Counted from the stretch's first letter, positions 1 to 6,216 are shown. The stretch: DNA of 12,505 nucleotides from an uncultured Oscillospiraceae bacterium (GCA_900549755.1 URPQ01000059.1:1-12505); one strand, 5' to 3'. Numbers and translations are program-made. The notes: generated by a model from the sequence alone, not told the origin.

Positions 1-162
1 GCGCATTACAAGCGCACCAAAAAGCGCCTTTTCAAAATGGCGCCATTACACCATCATTTTGAAATGTGCGGCTGGTCCGAGCAAAAAATAGTCCTTGTGT
101 TTTCAAGCGTTGCGGCGCTCGGCTGTTTGCTTGCGCTGCTACCAATAATTTTTAATAAGTAA
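1..162 (+). CDS. mraY: Phospho-N-acetylmuramoyl-pentapeptide-transferase, C-terminal 53 residues
   Basis: This is the 3' end of a gene cut by the left window edge, in frame from base 1 to a TAA at 160-162. The 53 visible residues contain the MraY signature KMAPLHHHFEMCGWSE (residues 13-28 of the fragment), whose histidine cluster lies in the cytoplasmic active-site region, followed by the last transmembrane helix and a short IIFNK tail. MraY transfers phospho-MurNAc-pentapeptide from UDP to undecaprenyl phosphate at the inner face of the membrane, giving lipid I. ftsW starts 17 nt downstream with its own ribosome site, so the two are very probably co-transcribed. In Bacillus murD normally follows mraY; here ftsW follows directly. 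Identity is secure from the motif; the start lies outside the window. Confidence 0.95.
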   Translation, partial: AHYKRTKKRLFKMAPLHHHFEMCGWSEQKIVLVFSSVAALGCLLALLPIIFNK

Positions 163-179
163 TTCAGGAGGAATAAAGA

Positions 180-1310
180 ATGGCGGCAGCTAAAAAAAAG
201 CCCGAGGCGGGTAAAAGGCTTGATTTAACCTTTTTATCCTTTGTTTTAATATTGCTTACAACCGGGCTTGTAATGCTGTTTTCGGCAAGCTACGCCTATT
301 CCTACGAATATTACGGCAACAGCTATAAGTTCATAACCCGCCAGGCAGCGTTTGCCGCGGCGGGCGTTGCGCTTATGCTGCTTATTTCAAAAATCGACTA
401 CCATTTTTGGCGCAGGTTTGCATGGATAACCTACGTTCTTGCAATAGGTATGCTGGCGGTGCTGCTGGTAATTCCGCCAATGGTAAAGGGCATGGACGTT
501 AAGCGGTGGATAGTTTTAGGCCCTGTAAACTTTCAGCCCTCGGAGGTTGCGAAATTCGCAATTATACTGCTTTTTTCCTCGCTTATTGCGGGCAATGCAA
601 AGCAAATGAAAAGCTTTAAATTCATATTTTTCCTTGTGGTGCTTTTAGGGCTTACCTGCGGGCTTGTGGTGCTTGAGCCGCACCTTTCGGCAACCGTGCT
701 TATTTTTACAATAGGTATAGTGCTGCTTATCGTAGGCGGGCTGCCGAAACGCTATATTATAGGCGGCGCGGCGCTAGGTGTTGGCGGCGGCGTTTTAGCC
801 GTTGTAACAGGCATTATAGGCTACGGCTCCGACCGTATAAAGTATTGGCGCGATCCGTGGGCTGACGCTAAAGGCAAAGGCTTTCAGACAATACAATCGC
901 TGCTCGCAATAGGCTCGGGCGGAATATTGGGGCGCGGAATAGGTCAGTCACGGCAAAAATACTTATGGCTGCCCGAGCCGCATAACGATTTTATTTTCGC
1001 AATAGTCTGCGAGGAATTGGGGCTTATAGGCGCGGTTATTATAATAATTCTTTTCTGCCTGCTTGTATGGCGCGGGTTTACAATAGCCATGCGCGCGCAG
1101 GATAAATTCGGCTCGCTTTTGGCGTTGGGGCTTACTTTTCAGGTGGGCTTGCAGGCAATGCTTAATATATGGGTTGTTACCAATACAATACCTAATACGG
1201 GCATCAGTCTTCCGTTTTTCAGCTACGGCGGAACGTCGCTTTTAATATTGCTTGCCGAAATGGGAATTGTGCTTTCGGTTTCGCGCAGCGCGAATATAGA
1301 AAAGTCTTGA
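180..1310 (+). CDS. ftsW: Septal peptidoglycan glycosyltransferase FtsW (SEDS family; SpoVE-like)
   Basis: This is a 376-residue polytopic membrane protein of the SEDS family, which polymerises lipid II into glycan strands with a partner class B PBP. The hydrophobic profile suggests about ten transmembrane helices, starting near residues 17-36. Family signatures are visible: RWIVLGPVNFQPSEVAKFA (about 109-127), GYGSDRIKYWRDPW (about 214-227), the GRGIGQSRQKYLWLPEPHNDFIFA block (about 251-274) with D270 at the position of the essential SEDS aspartate, and ISLPFFSYGGTS near the C terminus. The last motif favours FtsW/SpoVE over RodA. The ATG at 180 has AGGAGG at 166-171, spaced 8 nt. It sits 17 nt after mraY and 19 nt before murG, within the dcw operon. 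FtsW and the sporulation paralogue SpoVE cannot be separated from sequence alone; the location favours the general division role. Confidence 0.93.
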   Translation: MAAAKKKPEAGKRLDLTFLSFVLILLTTGLVMLFSASYAYSYEYYGNSYKFITRQAAFAAAGVALMLLISKIDYHFWRRFAWITYVLAIGMLAVLLVIPPMVKGMDVKRWIVLGPVNFQPSEVAKFAIILLFSSLIAGNAKQMKSFKFIFFLVVLLGLTCGLVVLEPHLSATVLIFTIGIVLLIVGGLPKRYIIGGAALGVGGGVLAVVTGIIGYGSDRIKYWRDPWADAKGKGFQTIQSLLAIGSGGILGRGIGQSRQKYLWLPEPHNDFIFAIVCEELGLIGAVIIIILFCLLVWRGFTIAMRAQDKFGSLLALGLTFQVGLQAMLNIWVVTNTIPNTGISLPFFSYGGTSLLILLAEMGIVLSVSRSANIEKS

Positions 1311-1329
1311 ATTTTAGGGGGAAGTAAAT

Positions 1330-2445
1330 GTGAAAATACTGTTTGCGGGCGGCGGCACCGCGGGGCATATAAATCCCGCGCTTGCGGTTGCGGGCTATAT
1401 TAAGGAGCGCCACCCCGACGCGGAAATATCATATATTGGCACTGCCGAAAAACTCGAATCAAAGCTCGTGCCGGCGGCGGGGTATGATTTTCATACAATA
1501 GAGGTTGCCGGCTTTCAGCGCAAAATTTCCTTTAAAAGCGCGATTAAAAATATTAAGGCGGCAAGGCTTGCAGTAACGGCGTCTATCGATTCCAAAAAGC
1601 TTTTAAGGCAGCTACAGCCCGATTTGGTTGTGGGTACGGGCGGCTATGTAAGCGGACCCGTGCTTAAAGAGGCACAGCGCTTGGGCTTTAAAACCGCCAT
1701 TCACGAGCAAAACGCATACCCCGGAGTAACAACCAAAATGTTAGCGCCGAAGGCTGACCGCGTAATGCTTGCCATGCCCGAGGCGGAAAAATACTTAAAA
1801 TGCGGCAAAAGCCCTGTTATAACCGGCAACCCCGTGCGCGGCGAGCTGCTTAAAATGAGCAGGGAGGAAGCCCGCGCAAGGCTTGGCATAGGTGATAAGC
1901 CCCTGCTTTTATCGTTCGGCGGGTCACTGGGCGCGCGCCATATAAACGAGGCGGTAACAGAGCTTATAAAGCAATTAGGCGCTACGGGCGATTTTTACCA
2001 TATACACGCCGCGGGCAGCGCGGGCTACAAGGCAATGCTTGAGGCGCTTAGTGATACAAAGCTTTCTGAGTATACCGACGTTCGCGAATATATAAACAAT
2101 ATGGACGTTTGTATGGCGGCGGCTGACCTTGTTATCTGCCGCGCGGGGGCTATAACCTTAAGCGAGCTATGCTGCTGCGGTAAGCCCTCGGTGCTGATAC
2201 CCTCGCCCTATGTTGCCGAAAACCACCAGTACCACAACGCAATGACCCTTAAAAAAGCGGGCGCGGCGCAGCTGCTTGAAGAAAAGGATTTAAGCGGCGA
2301 AAGCCTTATTAAAGCGGTTGAGGGGCTTATATGCAACAAGCCGCTTCTTGAAAAAATGGGAGATGCCGCGCGCAAACACGCAATTCCCGACGCGAACAAG
2401 CGAATTTATGATGTTTTAATGGGCTTATATACCTTACAAAAATGA
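1330..2445 (+). CDS. murG: UDP-GlcNAc:lipid I GlcNAc transferase MurG
   Basis: This 371-residue protein is a GT28 family glycosyltransferase that adds GlcNAc to lipid I to give lipid II on the cytoplasmic membrane face. Length is typical. Visible motifs are the N-terminal glycine loop GGGTAGHINPAL (7-18), HEQNAYPG (125-132), ITGNPVR (164-170), the nucleotide-binding loop SFGGSLGARHINEAV (195-209), and RAGAITLSEL (271-280) followed by the ENHQ signature (297-300) that binds the UDP-sugar. Translation starts at a GTG (1330-1332), with AGGGGGA at 1316-1322 spaced 7 nt. An ATG at 1328-1330 overlaps this start but is followed at once by TGA in its own frame, so it cannot be the start. The gene ends at TGA 2443-2445 and is followed by an unusually long spacer before murA. 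Confidence 0.96.
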   Translation: MKILFAGGGTAGHINPALAVAGYIKERHPDAEISYIGTAEKLESKLVPAAGYDFHTIEVAGFQRKISFKSAIKNIKAARLAVTASIDSKKLLRQLQPDLVVGTGGYVSGPVLKEAQRLGFKTAIHEQNAYPGVTTKMLAPKADRVMLAMPEAEKYLKCGKSPVITGNPVRGELLKMSREEARARLGIGDKPLLLSFGGSLGARHINEAVTELIKQLGATGDFYHIHAAGSAGYKAMLEALSDTKLSEYTDVREYINNMDVCMAAADLVICRAGAITLSELCCCGKPSVLIPSPYVAENHQYHNAMTLKKAGAAQLLEEKDLSGESLIKAVEGLICNKPLLEKMGDAARKHAIPDANKRIYDVLMGLYTLQK

Positions 2446-2519
2446 GCGCGAGCAAGGCGGTAAAAGACAGCGAGCGAAACTGTAATGAGTTTGGCTCTCA
2501 TCAGCCTATACACTGAAGC

Positions 2520-2548
2520 GTGACACTTTTCGCACTTTCGCATAGTAT
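2520..2548 (+). promoter_or_regulatory. Candidate SigA promoter for murA
   Basis: A -35 box GTGACA (2520-2525, five of six consensus bases) is separated by 17 nt from a -10 box TAGTAT (2543-2548, four of six). The predicted start is near 2555, inside the small hairpin, giving a leader of about 33 nt before the murA ATG. It would allow murA-ftsQ to be expressed apart from the upstream operon. This is a motif match only. Confidence 0.35.
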
Positions 2549-2573
2549 GAACTGTGAGAACAGTTTTTATTGC

Positions 2574-2580
2574 GAGAGGG
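2574..2580 (+). promoter_or_regulatory. Ribosome binding site deciding the murA start
   Basis: GAGAGGG lies 7 nt upstream of the ATG at 2588. A TTG at 2570 opens the same frame further upstream but would sit on top of this site and has no site of its own, so the ATG is preferred. The resulting N terminus (MSEIIINGGKRLSG) also matches where MurA proteins usually begin. Confidence 0.7.
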
Positions 2581-2587
2581 TGACGGG

Positions 2588-3844
2588 ATGTCAGAAATAA
2601 TAATAAACGGCGGAAAAAGGCTTTCCGGCAGAGTGAACGTTCAGGGTGCAAAAAACAGTGTTTTGCCGGTGCTTGCGGGCACGGTGCTCTGCGGCGGGGA
2701 AAGCGTAGTACATAACTGCCCGCTGCTGTCGGACGTTGAAACCTCGCTTAAAATTCTTAAGCATTTGGGCTGTAAGTGCAGGCAGGAGGAAAATACCGTT
2801 ATTATTGACAGCTCGGGTGTTTCCGAGTACGATATTCCCGATAGCCTTATGCGCGAAATGCGCTCGTCGGTAGTTTTTCTCGGCGCGGTTATCGGCAGAA
2901 TGGGCATGGCGGTAATAAGCAGCCCCGGTGGCTGCGAGTTAGGTCCGAGACCTATTGATTTACATTTATCGGCGCTTGAAAGAATGGGCGTTACAATAAC
3001 CGAAGAGCACGGTTACTTAAACTGCACCGCCGAAAACGGCTTGCACGGCGCCGAAATACACCTGGGCTTTCCGAGCGTGGGTGCTACCGAGAATATAATT
3101 CTCGCCGCTGCCACGGCAGAGGGCACTACCGTTATTCACAACGCAGCAAAGGAGCCCGAGATAAGCGACCTTGCCGATTTTTTAAACAGCTCAGGCGCCA
3201 GAATTTGCGGCTGCGGGTCGGATACCGTGCGGATAGAGGGCGTAAAGCGGCTCGGCGGCACCGAGCATACTATAATACCTGACCGCATAGTAGCCGCCAC
3301 ATATATGGCATGCGCCGCGGTAACAGGCGGAAAAATAGAGCTTGAAAACGTTATGCCGCCGCATATGGTATCGCTGCTGTGGAGCTTTCGCGAGTGCGGG
3401 TGCGATATTTCGGTAAACGGTAAAAGCCTGCGCCTTATGTCACCCGAGCGCCTTAAAAGAATACCCACGCTCAGAAGTCTTGTTTACCCCGGTTTTCCCA
3501 CCGACGCAGGACCTATAGCCGTTGCAATGCTTGCAGCGGCGGACGGTACCTCGGTCTTTGTGGAAAATATTTTTGAAAACCGTTACAGATATATTGATGA
3601 ATTAAACCGTTTCGGCACAAAAGTCAAAACCGAGGGCAAGGCGGCGGTTATTGAGGGAGTAAGCGAGCTTTCGGGCGCGCGCGCCAGAGCCACCGATTTG
3701 CGCGGGGGCGCGGCGCTTGTAATAGCGGCGCTTAAAGCAAACGGAACATCTGAAATAGGGGATACGCACCACATTAAGCGCGGCTATGAAAAAATTACCG
3801 AGCGTTTGTCATCACTCGGGGCGGATATAAGCTATAAGAGGTGA
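2588..3844 (+). CDS. murA: UDP-N-acetylglucosamine 1-carboxyvinyltransferase MurA
   Basis: From the ATG at 2588 the protein is 418 residues, the usual MurA length. It transfers enolpyruvate from PEP to UDP-GlcNAc in the cytosol, the first committed step of muropeptide synthesis and the target of fosfomycin. Visible active-site features are the K22-N23 pair in GAKNSVLP, the loop SSPGGCELGPRP with catalytic Cys116 (a Cys rather than Asp, expected to be fosfomycin-sensitive), D306 in YPGFPTDAGP, the FENRYRYIDEL segment (329-339) and R372 in TDLRGGAAL. The residues after D306 are Ala-Gly, where well-known MurA proteins such as the E. coli enzyme have Met-Gln, a mild oddity. murA occupies the position where Bacillus has murB. 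Its stop TGA (3842-3844) is embedded in the ftsQ ribosome site, so the two genes are likely translationally coupled. Some clostridia carry two MurA copies; whether this is the only one here is unknown. Confidence 0.94.
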   Translation: MSEIIINGGKRLSGRVNVQGAKNSVLPVLAGTVLCGGESVVHNCPLLSDVETSLKILKHLGCKCRQEENTVIIDSSGVSEYDIPDSLMREMRSSVVFLGAVIGRMGMAVISSPGGCELGPRPIDLHLSALERMGVTITEEHGYLNCTAENGLHGAEIHLGFPSVGATENIILAAATAEGTTVIHNAAKEPEISDLADFLNSSGARICGCGSDTVRIEGVKRLGGTEHTIIPDRIVAATYMACAAVTGGKIELENVMPPHMVSLLWSFRECGCDISVNGKSLRLMSPERLKRIPTLRSLVYPGFPTDAGPIAVAMLAAADGTSVFVENIFENRYRYIDELNRFGTKVKTEGKAAVIEGVSELSGARARATDLRGGAALVIAALKANGTSEIGDTHHIKRGYEKITERLSSLGADISYKR

Positions 3845-3851
3845 AATTTTT

Positions 3852-4640
3852 TTGAATACCAATAACAGGGACGATGAATTCTTAAGAAAAAGAAAGGCGC
3901 GGCAACGGAAAATACGTCGGCGCAGAATTAAGGTTTTTCTTGTTTTACTGTTTGTTTTGGCTGTCGGAGTAGGGGTTATACTCTCGCTCACGGTTTTCTT
4001 CAAAATAGAAAGTATTTCCGCCTCCGGCAGCAGTAAATATTCGGCAGAGCAGATAATCGCCGCCACAGGCATAAAAAAGGGCGATAACCTGTTTATTTCC
4101 TCGGTAAATGAGGAAAAGCTCAAAACTAAACTGCCGTACATAGAAAAGGTAACGGTAAAGCGCAAACTGCCGGGAACATACACGCTCAAGGTGACCGACG
4201 CCGCGGAATATGTATGCTATTTATCGGGGGATAAATATTACCCCGTGAGTAAATCGGGGCGGGTGCTTTCGGAGGTATCGGAAAAGCCCGAGGGAATACC
4301 CGAAATCAGCGCCGGCGGGCTTACCTTAAAGGTCGGGCATAAGCTTATCTTTGCTAAAGAAAAAACCGAAACTACCCTGAACGAAATATTTGTAAGCGCC
4401 GAAAAAACAAAGCTTAAAATTACTAAAATTGACATTACGGACGAGCTTGCCATTACCGTGGGAATCGACGGCAGATTTACCGTTAATCTCGGCACCTCAA
4501 ATTATACCGATAAAAAATTTGCGCACCTTGCCGGAATGATAAAAAATATGGATGAAACGGCAAAGGGCAAAATAAATCTCAGTATGTGGACGCCCACAAA
4601 CACCGAAGGCAGCTTTGTTTCGTCAGTTTCGGGGGGATAG
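3852..4640 (+). CDS. ftsQ: Cell division protein FtsQ/DivIB
   Basis: This 262-residue bitopic membrane protein fits FtsQ/DivIB, the divisome scaffold that holds FtsL and FtsB/DivIC and regulates septal synthesis. It has a highly basic cytoplasmic tail (about 11-27, many Lys/Arg), one transmembrane segment (about 27-50), a POTRA domain (about 51-117, beginning FKIESISASGSSKYS and including LPYIEKVTVKRKLPGTYTLKV), and a beta domain running to the C terminus. The start is a TTG at 3852 with AGAGGTGA (3837-3844) spaced 7 nt; that site contains the murA stop codon. No in-frame ATG lies nearby. The stop TAG (4638-4640) is formed by a TA dinucleotide plus the first base of the inserted element that follows. 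Without the insert the codon would read TAA at the same place, so the protein is full length and unchanged. Confidence 0.9.
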   Translation: MNTNNRDDEFLRKRKARQRKIRRRRIKVFLVLLFVLAVGVGVILSLTVFFKIESISASGSSKYSAEQIIAATGIKKGDNLFISSVNEEKLKTKLPYIEKVTVKRKLPGTYTLKVTDAAEYVCYLSGDKYYPVSKSGRVLSEVSEKPEGIPEISAGGLTLKVGHKLIFAKEKTETTLNEIFVSAEKTKLKITKIDITDELAITVGIDGRFTVNLGTSNYTDKKFAHLAGMIKNMDETAKGKINLSMWTPTNTEGSFVSSVSGG

Positions 4641-4661
4641 ACAATACAATCAGGGCGCAAT
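4640..4661 (+). repeat. Left terminal inverted repeat of the MITE
   Basis: It begins GACAATACAATCAG and is 22 bp long, differing from the right end at two positions (GGCG here, AGCA in the complement of the right end). Its first base G is also the third base of the ftsQ TAG stop codon. Confidence 0.88.
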
Positions 4662-4686
4662 ACTTCCCATAGCGGAAAATTTGTCC

Positions 4687-4698
4687 GATTATATTGTC
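4687..4698 (-). repeat. Internal copy of the MITE terminus
   Basis: GATTATATTGTC at this place is, in inverted orientation, an 11 of 12 match to the first 12 bases of the left terminus. With the left end it brackets a 59-bp subelement (4640-4698), suggesting nesting, an earlier shorter element, or a duplicated transposase binding site. Confidence 0.65.
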
Positions 4699-4887
4699 TC
4701 GTCATTTGAAATATGCCGGTATTCCTGCATTCCTCGGCTTCATAAGCGAAAAAATTTTCTCGCTATGGGTCAAAGATTTTGTAAGAAAACGGCGCTGTTT
4801 AGCGGCGCGGCGCCTGACCGAAGAATACTGACGTATTGTGAGCGGAGGGCAACAATGCCGATAACGGCGCCGTTTCTTCAAAAAAGC

Positions 4888-4909
4888 ATTGTGCTCTGAT
4901 TGTATTGTC
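4888..4909 (-). repeat. Right terminal inverted repeat of the MITE
   Basis: It ends in CTGATTGTATTGTC and is the inverted partner of 4640-4661 with 20 of 22 matches. It is followed by TA (4910-4911), the second copy of the target dinucleotide. Confidence 0.88.
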
Positions 4910-4941
4910 TAACAGCCTAAATTTTGAACAAATTAAAAAAA

Positions 4942-4957
4942 ATTACAGGAATGTAAT
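4942..4957. promoter_or_regulatory. Dyad upstream of the ftsZ promoter
   Basis: ATTACA-GGAA-TGTAAT is a perfect 6-bp inverted repeat with a 4-nt centre. It ends 8 nt upstream of the ftsZ -35 box, in an A-rich stretch that may also act as an UP element. It could be an operator for a dimeric regulator. Without a second copy or a known motif this is only a candidate. Confidence 0.3.
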
Positions 4958-4965
4958 AAAAAGTG

Positions 4966-4994
4966 TTGAAATTTGAAAAAAGATATGTTATTAT
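4966..4994 (+). promoter_or_regulatory. SigA-type promoter of ftsZ
   Basis: TTGAAA (4966-4971) and TATTAT (4989-4994) are separated by exactly 17 nt, and a TG one base upstream of the -10 box (4986-4987) gives an extended -10. A-rich sequence lies upstream. The predicted start near 5001 leaves a leader of about 46 nt before the ftsZ ATG. This lets ftsZ be expressed independently of the upstream operon despite the inserted element. Confidence 0.75.
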
Positions 4995-5047
4995 CTTTAA
5001 GTGAGTAAGTATAATTTCCAATTTACATAAATACGGAGGAATTTAAA

Positions 5048-6109
5048 ATGCCATTTGAAGTAGCAGAAGATCAAGAGAACGTAGTTCAAATTAAAGTTGT
5101 AGGTGTAGGCGGCGGCGGTGGAAACGCAGTAAACCGCATGGTAGACGCAGGCGTTCGCGGCGTTGAGTTTATCGCTATTAATACCGATAAAGCCGCTCTT
5201 ATTAAATCAAAAGCCAATCAGAAAATTCAGATAGGTGAAAAAACCACATCAGGTATGGGTGCGGGCGGCAACCCCGATAACGGCAGAGCTGCTGCGGAAG
5301 AATCACGCGATGAAATTACCGCGGCCATTCGCACTGCCGATATGATTTTCATAACCGCAGGTATGGGCGGCGGAACCGGCACAGGCGCGGCCCCCGTTGT
5401 GGCTTCTATTGCCAAAGAGCTCGGAATACTGACCGTAGGTATTGTAACAAAGCCTTTCGGCTTTGAGGGCAAAAAGCGTATGACTCAGGCTGAATCGGGC
5501 ATTGCCGCTTTAAGGGAATGTGTTGACAGCTTGGTAGTTATCCCGAATGAGCGCCTTAAATTTGTTTCCGAGCAGAAGATTACATTTAAGAATGCATTTG
5601 ATATTGCCGATGACGTTCTCCGTCAGGGCGTTCAGAGCATTTCCGAGCTTATTAACGTTACCGCACTTGTTAACCTTGACTTTGCCGACGTTAAGTCCAT
5701 TATGTCTGATGCAGGCTATGCTCACATGGGCGTTGGCGTTGCTACCGGCCGCGATAAGGCAGAGCAGGCGGCGCGCGCGGCTATCAGCAGCCCGCTTATT
5801 GAAACCTCTATGGAAAACGCGCGCGGCGTAATCATCAGCATTACCGGTTCCGATGATATCGGTCTTGAAGAAGTTGAGCTTGCTTCTTCCATCATTTCCG
5901 ATATGGCTCACCCGGACGCTACCATTATCTGGGGTGCTCAGCTTGACGATACTCTGGAAGATACTATCCGCGTTACTGTTGTTGCAACAGGTCTCGGCGA
6001 CGATAAGAAAGAGGAAAAGAACAATGACTTGGCTTCTCTCCTCGGGAATACCTCTGCCGATGACGACGAGAGCTACAGCGATGTAATCAATTTCTTTAAG
6101 AAAGACTGA
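5048..6109 (+). CDS. ftsZ: Cell division GTPase FtsZ
   Basis: This 353-residue bacterial tubulin polymerises into the Z ring at midcell and recruits the divisome. It has a glycine-rich nucleotide-binding start (VVGVGGGGGNAVNRM, 17-31), the tubulin signature GGGTGTG (107-113), NERLKF (167-172), and the catalytic T7 loop NLDFADVK (209-216) that completes the GTPase site of the next subunit. The globular part ends near residue 316. The linker is short and acidic (about 26 residues), and the C-terminal peptide reads DVINFFKKD, a variant of the usual DIPxFLR-type peptide with Ile in place of Pro. The ATG at 5048 has GGAGGA (5035-5040) spaced 7 nt and a strong promoter upstream. Codons here use more GCT, GTT and CGT than the neighbouring genes, fitting high expression. 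ftsA is absent from the usual place before ftsZ. Confidence 0.97.
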   Translation: MPFEVAEDQENVVQIKVVGVGGGGGNAVNRMVDAGVRGVEFIAINTDKAALIKSKANQKIQIGEKTTSGMGAGGNPDNGRAAAEESRDEITAAIRTADMIFITAGMGGGTGTGAAPVVASIAKELGILTVGIVTKPFGFEGKKRMTQAESGIAALRECVDSLVVIPNERLKFVSEQKITFKNAFDIADDVLRQGVQSISELINVTALVNLDFADVKSIMSDAGYAHMGVGVATGRDKAEQAARAAISSPLIETSMENARGVIISITGSDDIGLEEVELASSIISDMAHPDATIIWGAQLDDTLEDTIRVTVVATGLGDDKKEEKNNDLASLLGNTSADDDESYSDVINFFKKD

Positions 6110-6129
6110 TAATACAGAATAAATAAAAA

Positions 6130-6173
6130 AACCTGCCGTTGCGTTTAAAACGCAGCGACAGGTTCTTTTATTT
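6130..6173 (+). terminator. Intrinsic terminator of ftsZ
   Basis: A long stem begins AACCTG (6130-6135) and closes with CAGGTT (6159-6164), with one mismatch and a G-U pair inside and a small TAAA-type loop. It is followed by a T-rich tail (6166-6173). An A-rich run precedes the stem, so it could also stop minus-strand transcripts. It starts 20 nt after the ftsZ stop. Confidence 0.88.
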
Positions 6174-6196
6174 CATCAAAGGACAAAAGCAGGAGT

Positions 6197-6216
6197 TCAA
6201 AAGGTATACCTTTTGA
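6197..6216. repeat. 20-bp perfect palindrome between ftsZ and tRNA-Ala
   Basis: TCAAAAGGTATACCTTTTGA is a perfect palindrome centred on GTATAC with no loop. It could be a protein binding site, a dispersed palindromic repeat unit, or part of a hairpin in read-through RNA. It is not followed by a clean T run, so it is not an obvious terminator. Function is unknown. Confidence 0.5.

Larger units (their letters stand above)
2446..2587 (+). other. 142-bp non-coding spacer between murG and murA with repeat-like and hairpin structure
   Basis: The other co-directional junctions of this cluster are short (7-19 nt apart from the mobile-element gap), so this spacer stands out. It contains a duplicated GCGAGC (2448-2453 and 2470-2475), a small inverted repeat ATGAG/CTCAT (2485-2489 and 2497-2501), and a hairpin AACTGT-GAGA-ACAGTT (2550-2565) followed by three Ts. 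The ACAGTTT arm at 2560-2566 could also pair with AAACTGT at 2477-2483, so two mutually exclusive folds are possible. No coding potential in either direction looks convincing. It may be a degraded dispersed repeat or a promoter/leader region for murA. What the sequence shows is the structure; the role is inference. Confidence 0.45.
4640..4909. mobile_element. 270-bp MITE-like element with TIRs and TA duplication, no transposase
   Basis: The two ends are inverted copies. The left end 4640-4661 and the reverse complement of 4888-4909 match at 20 of 22 positions, the outer 14 (GACAATACAATCAG) perfectly. Both ends are flanked by TA (4638-4639 and 4910-4911), the target duplication typical of the IS630/Tc1-mariner superfamily. 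No credible protein is encoded, so this fits a non-autonomous miniature element moved in trans. The interior is highly folded: a stem of about 17 bp (4666-4682 with 4752-4769, one bulge), GC-rich arms AAACGGCGC/GCGCCGTTT (4787-4795 and 4867-4875), and hairpins AATAC-TGAC-GTATT (4824-4837) and GGCA-ACAA-TGCC (4848-4859). It separates ftsQ from ftsZ. Ends and TA are seen directly; family assignment is inference. Confidence 0.88.

Noticed and set aside
2406..2651. 81-codon minus-strand open frame across the murG-murA spacer
   Set aside because: It overlaps both flanking genes, has no ribosome site and looks like translated repeat or spacer sequence.
4615..4899. 94-codon open frame across the end of ftsQ and the inserted element, plus strand
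   Set aside because: It lies almost wholly in the MITE, overlaps the ftsQ end in another frame, has no family resemblance and has no proper ribosome site.
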